Shown: positions 7,294 to 13,291 of the stretch, piece by piece
Numbering within the stretch: position 1 is the first letter of the stretch
Layout of the letters: each line of letters begins with the position of its first letter
Origin: a bacterium
GTDB lineage: Bacteria > Patescibacteriota > Saccharimonadia > Saccharimonadales > Saccharimonadaceae
Length of the DNA stretch: 13,992 nucleotides
Reading direction: 5' to 3'
Assembly (NCBI GenBank): GCA_030428585.1
Contig: JAUIDL010000012.1
Coordinates: forward strand, 1-13,992
The notes under the pieces: generated by a model
What the model was told of the DNA's origin: nothing
The model's database searches: none
The model's input: the letters and a program-made list of their open reading frames with translations, nothing else
Program-made: the position numbers and the translations under genes

Positions 7294-7302
7294 ATTATAC
7301 CA
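7294..7302 (-). promoter_or_regulatory. Extended -10 promoter of the M50 protease
   Basis: On the minus strand TGG-TATAAT (plus 7294-7302) is a textbook extended -10. The start codon (7285) begins 8 nt downstream, near the expected transcription start. No convincing -35. Confidence 0.65.
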
Positions 7303-7389
7303 GTATCCCTGAAGCATCCCAGAAGTGACTAAAGATGAAATATATGATATAACATAATCTGTCCGATCCTTTACAGAAAGTATGTACCA

Positions 7390-7863
7390 ATGGACCACTC
7401 CCTCTTTACCGAAGTGAGGGGTCGTCGTATCCCCCTCTCACCAGACGACGGTCAGGAACCGTCGACTGATGTGCCGGAAGCGCGACCCATTCGACCACTC
7501 GCCGTTCGTTTCGGCTACTTCACTCTGTCGGCGCTGCATCAGTTCTACAGCCAGTTCTACAGCAACCAGCTTGATCTGCGCAAGAACACCAGTCGAGTCT
7601 TCAGTCGTTTGGTCAACGCAAGTCGCAGTAGTGACTTTCAAGCCTACGTACGTGTGCGGTGCACCGCGTGTCACCGACCCCTCGGCGAACCATGCTCGCA
7701 GCCGCAAAAGCCCAAGTCCACCCATCATGGTGGTATCGAACGACTCGAGATTGCAACACTCCGGCTCGATGGGCTGACCCCTGAGATGTTTCAGCAACTT
7801 GATGGTGCTGGTGCAGTCGCGACTCTCGACTACACGCGCCTGCTCGATGTACTCAAGCTGTAA
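7390..7863 (+). CDS. Hypothetical protein with a zinc-finger-like CxxC motif
   Basis: 157 residues; I do not recognise the family. The N-terminal 45 residues are polar and proline-rich, probably disordered. A helical middle (FTLSALHQFYSQFYSNQLDL) follows. Residues of about 90-120 read RCTACHRPLGEPC and then STHHGGIERLE, which resembles the small C-x2-C...C...H zinc-binding unit seen in many phage and actinobacterial DNA-binding proteins (pattern C-x2-C-x-x-PG-x-PC...H); this is inference from pattern. GC content is somewhat higher than in neighbours. It faces away from the M50 gene, has no Shine-Dalgarno, and is followed at its stop codon by a three-way-junction RNA element. Confidence 0.65.
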   Translation: MDHSLFTEVRGRRIPLSPDDGQEPSTDVPEARPIRPLAVRFGYFTLSALHQFYSQFYSNQLDLRKNTSRVFSRLVNASRSSDFQAYVRVRCTACHRPLGEPCSQPQKPKSTHHGGIERLEIATLRLDGLTPEMFQQLDGAGAVATLDYTRLLDVLKL

Positions 7864-7925
7864 GGAAGGACGTTGATATCACCCGATATCCATGCCGATC
7901 ACGTCAGGATCGGCCTTCCCTTTAC
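7862..7925 (+). other. Three-way-junction RNA element at the 3' end of the 7390 gene
   Basis: AAGGAAG (7862-7868), starting inside the stop codon, pairs with CTTCCCTT (7915-7922, one bulged C). Inside are two perfect hairpins: GATATC-ACCC-GATATC (7875-7890) and GCCGATC-ACGTCAG-GATCGGC (7894-7914). A U-containing stretch follows. It could act as a terminator or a stabilising 3' UTR fold; function is not known. Confidence 0.55.
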
Positions 7926-7968
7926 TATTTAATAGATGTTGAATAATAAAGAGATGACGCTACCCCTA

Positions 7969-7997
7969 TTGACTCTCGAGGTCAAAAAGTGTACAAT
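7969..7997 (+). promoter_or_regulatory. rpmB promoter
   Basis: TTGACT (7969-7974), a 17-bp spacer and TACAAT (7992-7997), giving a leader of about 37 nt. A TTGAC/GTCAA inverted repeat (7969-7985) overlaps the -35 and may be coincidental. Confidence 0.8.
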
Positions 7998-8040
7998 CAG
8001 GAGCATTGCTATTAAATAATAGAGTAATCAAGAGGACATC

Positions 8041-8235
8041 ATGACCGCACGATGCGAACTGACCGGTAAAGGTAAACAATTCGGCCACAATGTGAGCTTC
8101 TCTTTGCGTCGCACCAAGCGCGTCTTCAAGCCTAACCTGCAAAAGAAAACTTTTGAGGTCGACGGTAAGAAAGTCACCATGGTTCTCAGCACTCAAGCTA
8201 TCCGCACGCTAAAGAAAAAAGGCATCCTGGCCTAA
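8041..8235 (+). CDS. rpmB: 50S ribosomal protein L28
   Basis: 64 residues, normal for bL28. The pattern CELTGKGKQFGHNVSFSLRRTKRVFKPNLQ matches the family opening (C-x-x-TGK...G..VSH/S...T.R.F.PNLQ), and VSTQAIRTL-type C terminus follows (VLSTQAIRTLKKKGI). It is a small rRNA-binding protein of the large subunit. The Shine-Dalgarno AGAGGA precedes the ATG, the promoter lies at 7969-7997, and a strong terminator follows, so it is a monocistronic unit. Confidence 0.96.
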   Translation: MTARCELTGKGKQFGHNVSFSLRRTKRVFKPNLQKKTFEVDGKKVTMVLSTQAIRTLKKKGILA

Positions 8236-8247
8236 GCGTCCTTACCA

Positions 8248-8284
8248 AAAAATACCGCCCCACTATCTCGGGGCGGTATTTTTG
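8248..8284 (+). terminator. rpmB terminator (bidirectional)
   Basis: A 14-bp perfect stem, AAAAATACCGCCCC (8248-8261) with GGGGCGGTATTTTT (8270-8283). The A tract on the opposite side allows it to end the converging gene at 8300 too. Confidence 0.9.
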
Positions 8285-8299
8285 TGCGATACATATATA

Positions 8300-8935
8300 T
8301 TATGTACGCGTGACTTTGACGACTGTCAGGGTTTGCGGTAACGCGGCGGCGTTTTTTAGCTTGTACTTCGGTGTTTCTTCAACCGATACCCCCAGTTCGC
8401 TACTAAACGTTTCGAAATCACCTTGCGGCACTTCGTATTTCAAAGCAGAGTCAGCGTAGTGCACTGGAATCACGGCTTTTGGATCGATAGCACGAACCAG
8501 TCCGGCAGCGCCGGTTGGATCGAGCGTATAGCCACTGCCACCAACGGGAACGACCAATACATCGATCACGCCGAGTTCTTCGAGCTGTTCTTCGCTAAGT
8601 TTTTCGGCAATGTTCCCTAGAACGGCAACACGAATGTCATTGGCTTCAATGCGGTAGATAGTCGCAGCCGGGGTCGCGGTTTCTTCGTCCAGGTGACGAG
8701 CGGCCGCTACACCTTTGATATCAAAGTCAGCCACGCCAAATTCGCCAGGACCATCAATCACTAGTTTTGCGTCAGTAGTATCGGCAATAAAGCGCTGTTC
8801 GGTCGCCAGGACAATCTTATCCTTAACCGTGACGTCTTTTAATCCAACCAGTGATAGCTTTGGGTCGGTCACAATCGTTGCCTGCTTGGTTGCCACGACA
8901 ACCGTGTTACCACCCTTGTATTCAAATTCCAACAT
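8300..8935 (-). CDS. Metallo-beta-lactamase-fold protein lacking metal ligands
   Basis: 211 residues. The overall pattern follows the UlaG/Lactamase_B_3-type branch of the metallo-beta-lactamase fold: IDGPGEFGVADFDIKGV, then VAVLGNIAEKLSEEQLEEL, DVLVVPVGGSGYTLDPTGAA and PKAVIPVHYADS. The place where the HxHxDH motif should lie reads IVLATEQRFIADTTDA, with no histidines, and the usual GDL aspartate is replaced in LGNIAE. Only the last histidine (PVHY) remains. Catalytic hydrolase activity is therefore unlikely; a structural or binding role is inferred. The Shine-Dalgarno AAGGAG precedes the ATG, and the gene starts 11 nt after the regulator at 8947-9546, so the two are probably co-transcribed. 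Confidence 0.8.
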   Translation of the reverse strand: MLEFEYKGGNTVVVATKQATIVTDPKLSLVGLKDVTVKDKIVLATEQRFIADTTDAKLVIDGPGEFGVADFDIKGVAAARHLDEETATPAATIYRIEANDIRVAVLGNIAEKLSEEQLEELGVIDVLVVPVGGSGYTLDPTGAAGLVRAIDPKAVIPVHYADSALKYEVPQGDFETFSSELGVSVEETPKYKLKNAAALPQTLTVVKVTRT

Positions 8936-8946
8936 ATATTACTCCT

Positions 8947-9546
8947 TTATGTCTGACTCAGGACGTTATCTTTATCGATAGCGACGGAATGTTTGGTATT
9001 CAGGATCTCTGTAATAAATTTATCACGAACGCTCAGCCGATAATAGAATTCGTCGTATGGCAGGACGGTGTAATTGATTTCCCGGCCCTCTAGACGTTCG
9101 ATCGCCGCCATGGCCGAGTTCACTTTTGCGGTTGATAAGTTTCCAACCAGCAAGACGTCAACCGAACTAGTTGAGCCTTTGACCAGCACACCGCCAAAAA
9201 TAGCCAGGCGCAGTAGCGGAATGTCTTCCAGAATGCCTTGGTATTTTTCGTTCACGGCCGTGACCTGCGTCGTCGACACGCCTTCGATTTGTTCATTGGC
9301 AAAGATGGCTCGCAGCGCCGTGTAGAATTCGTATCGCTGGTTCACTTCGTAATACAATTTGTTGTCGGCACTGTCGCTAGTAATGACTCCGACCGTCAGC
9401 ATGTTCGACAATTCACGGCGAACTGAGTTAATTTGTTCATCAATCAAACGAGTAATTTCGCGGACATAAAATGATTGTCCAGGATGATTCAAAAATAGGT
9501 GCAGCAACTTCACCCGTGTCTTCGAACCGAACAATGCGTCAATCAT
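8947..9546 (-). CDS. Winged-helix regulator with a nucleotidyltransferase-like domain
   Basis: 199 residues. Residues 1 to about 75 form a winged helix-turn-helix: LFGSKTRVKLLHLFLNHPGQ, then FYVREITRLIDEQINSVRRE and a wing with LYYEVNQ. The second half resembles a minimal nucleotidyltransferase domain, but the GS motif reads GG (AIFGGVLVKG) and the DxD pair is reduced to one Asp (SSVDVLLVG), so it may be a non-catalytic sensor or dimerisation domain. Such wHTH-NTase proteins are seen in CPR and archaeal genomes (family knowledge, not checked). It precedes the degenerate MBL gene by 11 nt. Start ATG 9546 has AGGAA nearby. A possible TGG-TATGCT promoter lies in the 53-nt gap after miaA. Confidence 0.75.
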   Translation of the reverse strand: MIDALFGSKTRVKLLHLFLNHPGQSFYVREITRLIDEQINSVRRELSNMLTVGVITSDSADNKLYYEVNQRYEFYTALRAIFANEQIEGVSTTQVTAVNEKYQGILEDIPLLRLAIFGGVLVKGSTSSVDVLLVGNLSTAKVNSAMAAIERLEGREINYTVLPYDEFYYRLSVRDKFITEILNTKHSVAIDKDNVLSQT

Positions 9547-9599
9547 CCCCTATTTCCTCGTATAAGTTTCGTGTTCTTAGCATACCACGAGACGAGCCA

Positions 9600-10475
9600 T
9601 TACGTAAGGTGTTTGCCGACAAATTGTTCAACCTGCTCAAGGGGTAACCAGGTGATATAGTCGCGTCGACGGAACCAGGTTAGCTGGCGCTTGGCGAGCT
9701 GCCAGTCGGCTATGCTATTGCGACGCTTTAGCTCGTCAAAATCGTACTCGCCGTCTATATATTGGCGGACCAACTTATATATATTGCCGGTCATCGCTTC
9801 GTTATCCCAGCCATACTGCTCGGCTAAGCGCTTTACCTCGTCGACAACGCCAGTCTCAAAAAACTGGTCGGTGCGCTGCTCGATTCGTCGACGTAATTCC
9901 TCTTTTTGTGTTGTAATTCCAACTACTAAAGAATTGCCGATTGGCGTCGTTCGCAATTTTACCTCTGTATTGCTTATGCTTGCTCGTTCGATTGCGCGGA
10001 TGACATATCTTTTGTTCTGATCATTCTCGGGCAAAACTATGTTGTTTTCAAAACAATAGGCATGTAACTGCTCTATGGTCATGTTGGATAGTTTTTCGCG
10101 TCGTGCTGGGTCTGCAGCCGGTCCAAACTGGTAATCCAACACCACCGCGTCGACATACATACCGCTGCCACCCACCATGATTGGTAGATTCCCCCGAGCC
10201 CGAATTTCGGCAATCTTCTGCAGTGCATAGGCTTTGAAGTCGGCTGCCGAGTACGAATCGCCCGGTTCAACTAGGTCGAGGCCCCAGTGAGGAACCATTG
10301 CTTGCTCCTCGGCACTTGGCTTCGCCGTCCCGATGTCCATCCCTTTGTAAAGGGTTCTGGAGTCTGAACAAATAATTTCGCCAGAGTATTTTAAGGCGAT
10401 TTTCATCGCAACCGAAGATTTCCCGCTCGCTGTCGGCCCGACAATCACAATCAGTGGTTTTTCTACGGTCGCCAT
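9600..10475 (-). CDS. miaA: tRNA dimethylallyltransferase
   Basis: 291 residues, near the family norm of about 300. Transfers a dimethylallyl group to A37 of tRNAs that read codons starting with U. P-loop GPTASGKS (13-20), the substrate motif SDSRTLYKGMDIGTAKP (usual DSMQVY replaced by DSRTLY), GGSGMYVDAV, and the C-terminal LAKRQLTWFRRR are all present. The ATG lies inside the upstream alkyltransferase-like gene (13-nt overlap), so translation is coupled. Third gene of a thrS-ATL-miaA operon. Confidence 0.95.
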   Translation of the reverse strand: MATVEKPLIVIVGPTASGKSSVAMKIALKYSGEIICSDSRTLYKGMDIGTAKPSAEEQAMVPHWGLDLVEPGDSYSAADFKAYALQKIAEIRARGNLPIMVGGSGMYVDAVVLDYQFGPAADPARREKLSNMTIEQLHAYCFENNIVLPENDQNKRYVIRAIERASISNTEVKLRTTPIGNSLVVGITTQKEELRRRIEQRTDQFFETGVVDEVKRLAEQYGWDNEAMTGNIYKLVRQYIDGEYDFDELKRRNSIADWQLAKRQLTWFRRRDYITWLPLEQVEQFVGKHLT

Positions 10476-10774
10476 CGTCGTTCTTTAAACTCCAACACAA
10501 ATTGTTCGTCGCAGGCAACGCCTTCCGCCGCCAACCGAGCGGCTTGCTCTCGCCTACCGCCATGGTAGCCGCTGGCTAATTGCCCTGCGCGGTTGACCAC
10601 ACGATGCCACGGCAACGCCGGGTCGCCGTGATGGGCAATGCCACCAACCACCCGCGATGCAAATGGCTGTCCAGCCAATGCGGCCAGGTCGCCGTATGTC
10701 GTGACGGCACCTTCGGGCACTTGCGCCATCAATGCTTCGACTTTTTCACGAAAGTTGCCGTCTGGACCCGACAC
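10463..10774 (-). CDS. Alkyltransferase-like protein (ATL)
   Basis: 103 residues, the size of ATL proteins, which are the DNA-binding domain of O6-alkylguanine-DNA alkyltransferase without the acceptor cysteine. The active-site PCHR becomes PWHRVVN (Trp56), the classic ATL substitution; the Arg finger (SRVVG) and Tyr (TTYGDLA) are kept. ATLs bind O6-alkylguanine, flip the base and hand the lesion to nucleotide excision repair. Start is GTG 10774, overlapping the thrS stop (TAGTG), with Shine-Dalgarno AAGGGG. It overlaps miaA downstream by 13 nt. Sits in an operon with translation genes, not repair genes. Confidence 0.9.
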   Translation of the reverse strand: MSGPDGNFREKVEALMAQVPEGAVTTYGDLAALAGQPFASRVVGGIAHHGDPALPWHRVVNRAGQLASGYHGGRREQAARLAAEGVACDEQFVLEFKERRWRP

Positions 10775-12579
10775 TACAACCCCTTCAAATAACCGACCAG
10801 TTGGTCGAGCGCCACCTTCTCCTCACCAGATTGTGTTCGCACGCTAACCTCACGGGCTTCTTGGTCTTTTGGACCAACGATCAGTTGCACGGGAATCTTC
10901 ATCTTGGCAGCTTCACGGATTTTCTTGCCCAGCGATTCGTTACGGTCATCGACGGCGTAGCGTAGTTCGTTGTATTTGACCGGTGCGTCCAGGACAAAGC
11001 CATCCAGTATCGCGCGGATTTCGCCGACATAGTCGTTCACCGCGTCATTAATCGTCAGGATGCGAAGCTGTTCCGGCGCCGCCCAGAATGGGAACCAGCC
11101 AGCGGTGTGTTCGATGTAGATACTCAAGAACCGTTCGATTGAGCCAAGTAAAGCACAGTGCACCATCACTGGTCGCTGCTTTTCACCACTCTCGGTCGTG
11201 TATTCTAGGTTAAAGCGTTCTGGTTGCGCGTAGTCGAGTTGCACCGTGGCCAGTTGTGTTTTGCGGTTCAGCGCGTCAGTGGCCATAAAGTCCATCTTTG
11301 GCCCGTAAATCGCGGCTTCACCAATCCCAACCTCGTACTCTAGCTGAAAACGTTCTGCCAAGCCTTTGATTGCTGACTCGGCCTTGTCCCAACTCTCCCG
11401 ACTACCGAGGTAATTATCGGCGTCATCACGGAATGACAGTCGCAACGAAAGCTTGAGCCCGAGCGACTCGTACAACGACTGGGCGCTTTCAATCAGCTCG
11501 GCAAAAATCCCCTCGACCTGTTCTTCGGTACAAAAGACGTGTGAGTCATCCTGCGTAATCGCGCGGACGCGGTTCAGACCACCCAATTCACCACTCTTTT
11601 CATCCCGATAAACCGCCGTGGTTTCGACGTATTTAATCGGTAAATCGCGGTAACTGCGTGGCTGCGAGGCATAAATCTGGGTGTGATGCGGACAGTTCAC
11701 TGGTTTTAATGCCAATTCGTCACCTGATTCGGTCGAGGTAAAGCGTAGCAACTCTGGGAACTTTTCAAAGTGACCCGAGGTCTTGTATGTATCCAGTTTG
11801 GCAATATGCGGAATCCAAACCTTCTGATAGCCCCGGTCTAGGCGGTATTTTTGCGCCAGCGCGTTCAACATATCGCGCAAAATCGTGCCCCGAGGCGTAA
11901 ACAGCGGCAATCCCCCACCAATCAGGGGTGATGAGGTGTAGAGATCAAGCTCCTTCCCCAATTTTCGGTGATCGCGTAGCTTCGCCTGCTCTAAATTCTC
12001 GAGGTAGGTATCCAGTTCTTCTTGGGTAGCAAAAGCGACGCCGTACAAACGTTGCATCTGCGGCTTGTCTTCCTTACCGCGCCAGTAGGCACCGGCGACG
12101 CGCAACAACTTAAACGCACCAACATCGTGTGTGTTGGCTACATGTGGTCCGCGACAGAGGTCAACGAACTCGCCGTTCTTGTAAAACGACACGTGCTCAA
12201 CCGCCGCGTCACCATCGGTGGCCAGTCCCAGCTCATCAACGTCCAAATCGCGGGCTACTGTCGTGCCCGAACGCTTCAGGTCGTTCAATAATTCCTCTTT
12301 ATATGGCTGGCCGTTCTGCTGCGCCCAGTCGATGGCTTGATCAACCGGCATATCAAACTGTTCAAAGGCCTGACCTTCGTTAACGATGCGGCGCATCTCT
12401 TTTTCGATGCGCTTGAAATCGCTCTCCGAAATTGTATGCTCACCTAGGTCGATATCGTAATAAAACCCGTTCTCGACCACTGGGCCAACGCCAAATTTGG
12501 CTTCTGGCCACAGGCTTTTGACCGCCGCCGCGGTGATGTGCGCCAAGCTGTGTCGCATTGCGTGTAATTGTTCGTCCAT
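10774..12579 (-). CDS. thrS: Threonyl-tRNA synthetase lacking the TGS domain
   Basis: 601 residues from ATG 12579, chosen because GAGGAG lies just upstream; an in-frame ATG at 12615 has no ribosome binding site and sits next to the T-box terminator. It begins directly in the N2 editing domain (HSLAH, HxxxH motif; CRGPHV later), so the N-terminal TGS-like domain (about 60 residues in E. coli) is absent. The class II core shows GHFEKFPELL, the zinc ligand in VNCPHH, motif 2 TAVYRDEKSGELGGLNRVRA, the DDSHVFC and MVHCALLGSIERF zinc histidines, and motif 3. The anticodon-binding domain ends the protein. It charges tRNA-Thr. Regulated by the upstream T-box (12603-12765). First gene of the operon with ATL and miaA. 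Confidence 0.95.
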   Translation of the reverse strand: MDEQLHAMRHSLAHITAAAVKSLWPEAKFGVGPVVENGFYYDIDLGEHTISESDFKRIEKEMRRIVNEGQAFEQFDMPVDQAIDWAQQNGQPYKEELLNDLKRSGTTVARDLDVDELGLATDGDAAVEHVSFYKNGEFVDLCRGPHVANTHDVGAFKLLRVAGAYWRGKEDKPQMQRLYGVAFATQEELDTYLENLEQAKLRDHRKLGKELDLYTSSPLIGGGLPLFTPRGTILRDMLNALAQKYRLDRGYQKVWIPHIAKLDTYKTSGHFEKFPELLRFTSTESGDELALKPVNCPHHTQIYASQPRSYRDLPIKYVETTAVYRDEKSGELGGLNRVRAITQDDSHVFCTEEQVEGIFAELIESAQSLYESLGLKLSLRLSFRDDADNYLGSRESWDKAESAIKGLAERFQLEYEVGIGEAAIYGPKMDFMATDALNRKTQLATVQLDYAQPERFNLEYTTESGEKQRPVMVHCALLGSIERFLSIYIEHTAGWFPFWAAPEQLRILTINDAVNDYVGEIRAILDGFVLDAPVKYNELRYAVDDRNESLGKKIREAAKMKIPVQLIVGPKDQEAREVSVRTQSGEEKVALDQLVGYLKGL

Positions 12580-12602
12580 CTTCGTTCTCCTCTTATCCTT
12601 TA

Positions 12603-12659
12603 TAAAAAGAAACATGCGATGTCGGGTTTAATAGATTAAATCCTTCAATCGCATGTCTC
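12603..12659 (-). terminator. T-box terminator of the thrS leader
   Basis: On the minus strand GAGACAUGCGAU (plus 12659-12648) pairs with AUCGCAUGUUUC (plus 12620-12609) for 12 bp, including one G-U, followed by UUUUU (12608-12604). The loop holds a nested UUUAAU/AUUAAA hairpin. Its 5' strand shares GAGAC with the antiterminator, so the two folds exclude each other. Confidence 0.8.
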
Positions 12660-12765
12660 GGGTCTACAGATGTAGACGGTTCCACCGGACTTTTACTTGT
12701 GACTCCCGTTATCGTACAGGTGACCTCCACGAAGCTCGGCGGGTGGTTAGACCGCGTCAACACTT
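12603..12765 (-). promoter_or_regulatory. T-box riboswitch of thrS
   Basis: A transcriptional T-box senses uncharged tRNA-Thr. The antiterminator reads 5' GUCCGG (plus 12690-12685), the bulge UGGAACC (12684-12678) matching the canonical UGGNACC, helix GUCUAC/GUAGAC with loop AUCU (12677-12662), then CCG-a-GAC (12661-12655) closing the first helix. The bulge UGGA would pair with the UCCA end of a tRNA. Further upstream an extended stem can be drawn between GACU/UGU/GAC (about 12767-12757) and GUCACAAGU (about 12702-12694), resembling Stem I. I cannot fix the specifier codon with certainty; ACC (Thr) occurs at plus 12747-12745. Stem I is much shorter than in Firmicutes. A terminator competing with the antiterminator lies at 12603-12659. 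Confidence 0.8.
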
Positions 12766-12771
12766 AGTCTT

Positions 12772-12799
12772 ATCATAGCACACTCGCCTCTCTTGTCAC
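12772..12799 (-). promoter_or_regulatory. thrS leader promoter
   Basis: On the minus strand GTGACA (plus 12794-12799), a 16-bp spacer and TATGAT (plus 12772-12777); transcription begins near 12765. Its -35 overlaps that of the divergent tRNA-Val promoter. Confidence 0.7.
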
Positions 12800-12821
12800 A
12801 GGGGTCATCTTCTGCTACCAT
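12793..12821 (+). promoter_or_regulatory. tRNA-Val promoter
   Basis: TTGTCA (12793-12798), a 17-bp spacer and TACCAT (12816-12821), preceded by TGC so it also resembles an extended -10. Start is near 12828, 7 nt before the mature tRNA. Confidence 0.6.
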
Positions 12822-12834
12822 AAGTAAGCTTTTA

Positions 12835-12911
12835 GGGTCCTTAGCTCATTTGGCTAGAGCGCCACATTGACGTTGTGGAGGTGAGAGGTTCGAATCCTCT
12901 AGGACCCACCA
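12835..12911 (+). tRNA. tRNA-Val(GAC)
   Basis: A complete cloverleaf: acceptor GGGTCCT/AGGACCC, D-stem GCTC/GAGC, anticodon stem CCACA/TGTGG around TTGACGT (anticodon GAC, valine codons GTC and GTT), T-arm AGAGG-TTCGAAT-CCTCT, discriminator A, and an encoded CCA. A terminator follows 9 nt later, so it is a single-gene unit. Confidence 0.97.
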
Positions 12912-12920
12912 AATTTATCG

Positions 12921-12953
12921 AAAAACACCCCTTCCGACAGGGGTGTTTTTATT
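12921..12953 (+). terminator. tRNA-Val terminator
   Basis: A 12-bp perfect stem AAAAACACCCCT/AGGGGTGTTTTT (12921-12950) with loop TCCGAC, followed by ATTT. Confidence 0.9.
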
Positions 12954-13027
12954 TCCCCACAGCCGGACCCGACTTTTCCACCCCCTGTTCTGGGCGCACA
13001 CCATCAGGGATATATCACGGACGATAT

Positions 13028-13037
13028 TTCACGTGAA
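13028..13037. promoter_or_regulatory. Palindrome upstream of the 13084 gene
   Basis: TTCACGTGAA is a perfect 10-bp palindrome ending 11 bp before the -35 of the small-gene promoter. It is a possible operator; no regulator is identified. Confidence 0.3.
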
Positions 13038-13048
13038 CGCCTGTTCTA

Positions 13049-13077
13049 TTGACAAAATGTAACGCTTATGCTAATAT
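13049..13077 (+). promoter_or_regulatory. Promoter of the 41-aa gene, leaderless-type
   Basis: TTGACA (13049-13054), a 17-bp spacer and TAATAT (13072-13077). The ATG begins 6 nt after the -10, so transcription should start at or next to the A of ATG. Confidence 0.85.
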
Positions 13078-13083
13078 GAATAC

Positions 13084-13209
13084 ATGGCTAATAAACAGAC
13101 CATCACAACCACTAGTAAGCCATCTGCTCTCGACCGTTTTGACCTTGGATTCGAGTACAACAAAACGATCACAGAGATCAAACGCGAAGTTCGTGTCCGC
13201 ACCATCTAA
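13084..13209 (+). CDS. 41-aa small protein, leaderless
   Basis: MANKQTITTTSKPSALDRFD is followed by LGFEYNKTITEIKREVRVRTI and TAA, 41 residues. I do not recognise the family. The N-terminal third is Thr/Ser/Lys-rich and probably disordered; the rest is amphipathic and basic at the end (KREVRVRTI), consistent with RNA or DNA binding or with a docking peptide, but this is inference. No signal peptide or membrane segment. It has a consensus promoter whose -10 lies 6 nt before the ATG, no Shine-Dalgarno, and its own strong terminator at 13241, so it is a dedicated transcription unit. Codon choice resembles the neighbouring genes. The promoter and terminator raise confidence that the unit is expressed. 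Confidence 0.65.
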   Translation: MANKQTITTTSKPSALDRFDLGFEYNKTITEIKREVRVRTI

Positions 13210-13240
13210 CCGACTTCCGTAACGTTTACCCTAGTAGTGA

Positions 13241-13277
13241 AAGAAGCCCTCCGTCTCAGACGGGGCTTCTTTTTTTG
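13241..13277 (+). terminator. Bidirectional terminator (41-aa gene / glycosyltransferase)
   Basis: AAGAAGCC...CCGTC-TCA-GACGG...GGCTTCTT (13241-13270, small bulge) followed by a run of 7 T's. Outside the stem the opposite strand also offers a usable tract for the converging glycosyltransferase. Confidence 0.85.
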
Positions 13278-13291
13278 CTGTATCAGGGGTG

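Noticed and set aside
7969..7985. TTGAC/GTCAA inverted repeat as an operator of rpmB
   Set aside because: Only 5-bp arms, and one arm is simply the -35 box; probably chance.
12579..12615. ATG 12615 as start of thrS
   Set aside because: It overlaps the T-box terminator and lacks a ribosome binding site, whereas ATG 12579 has GAGGAG.
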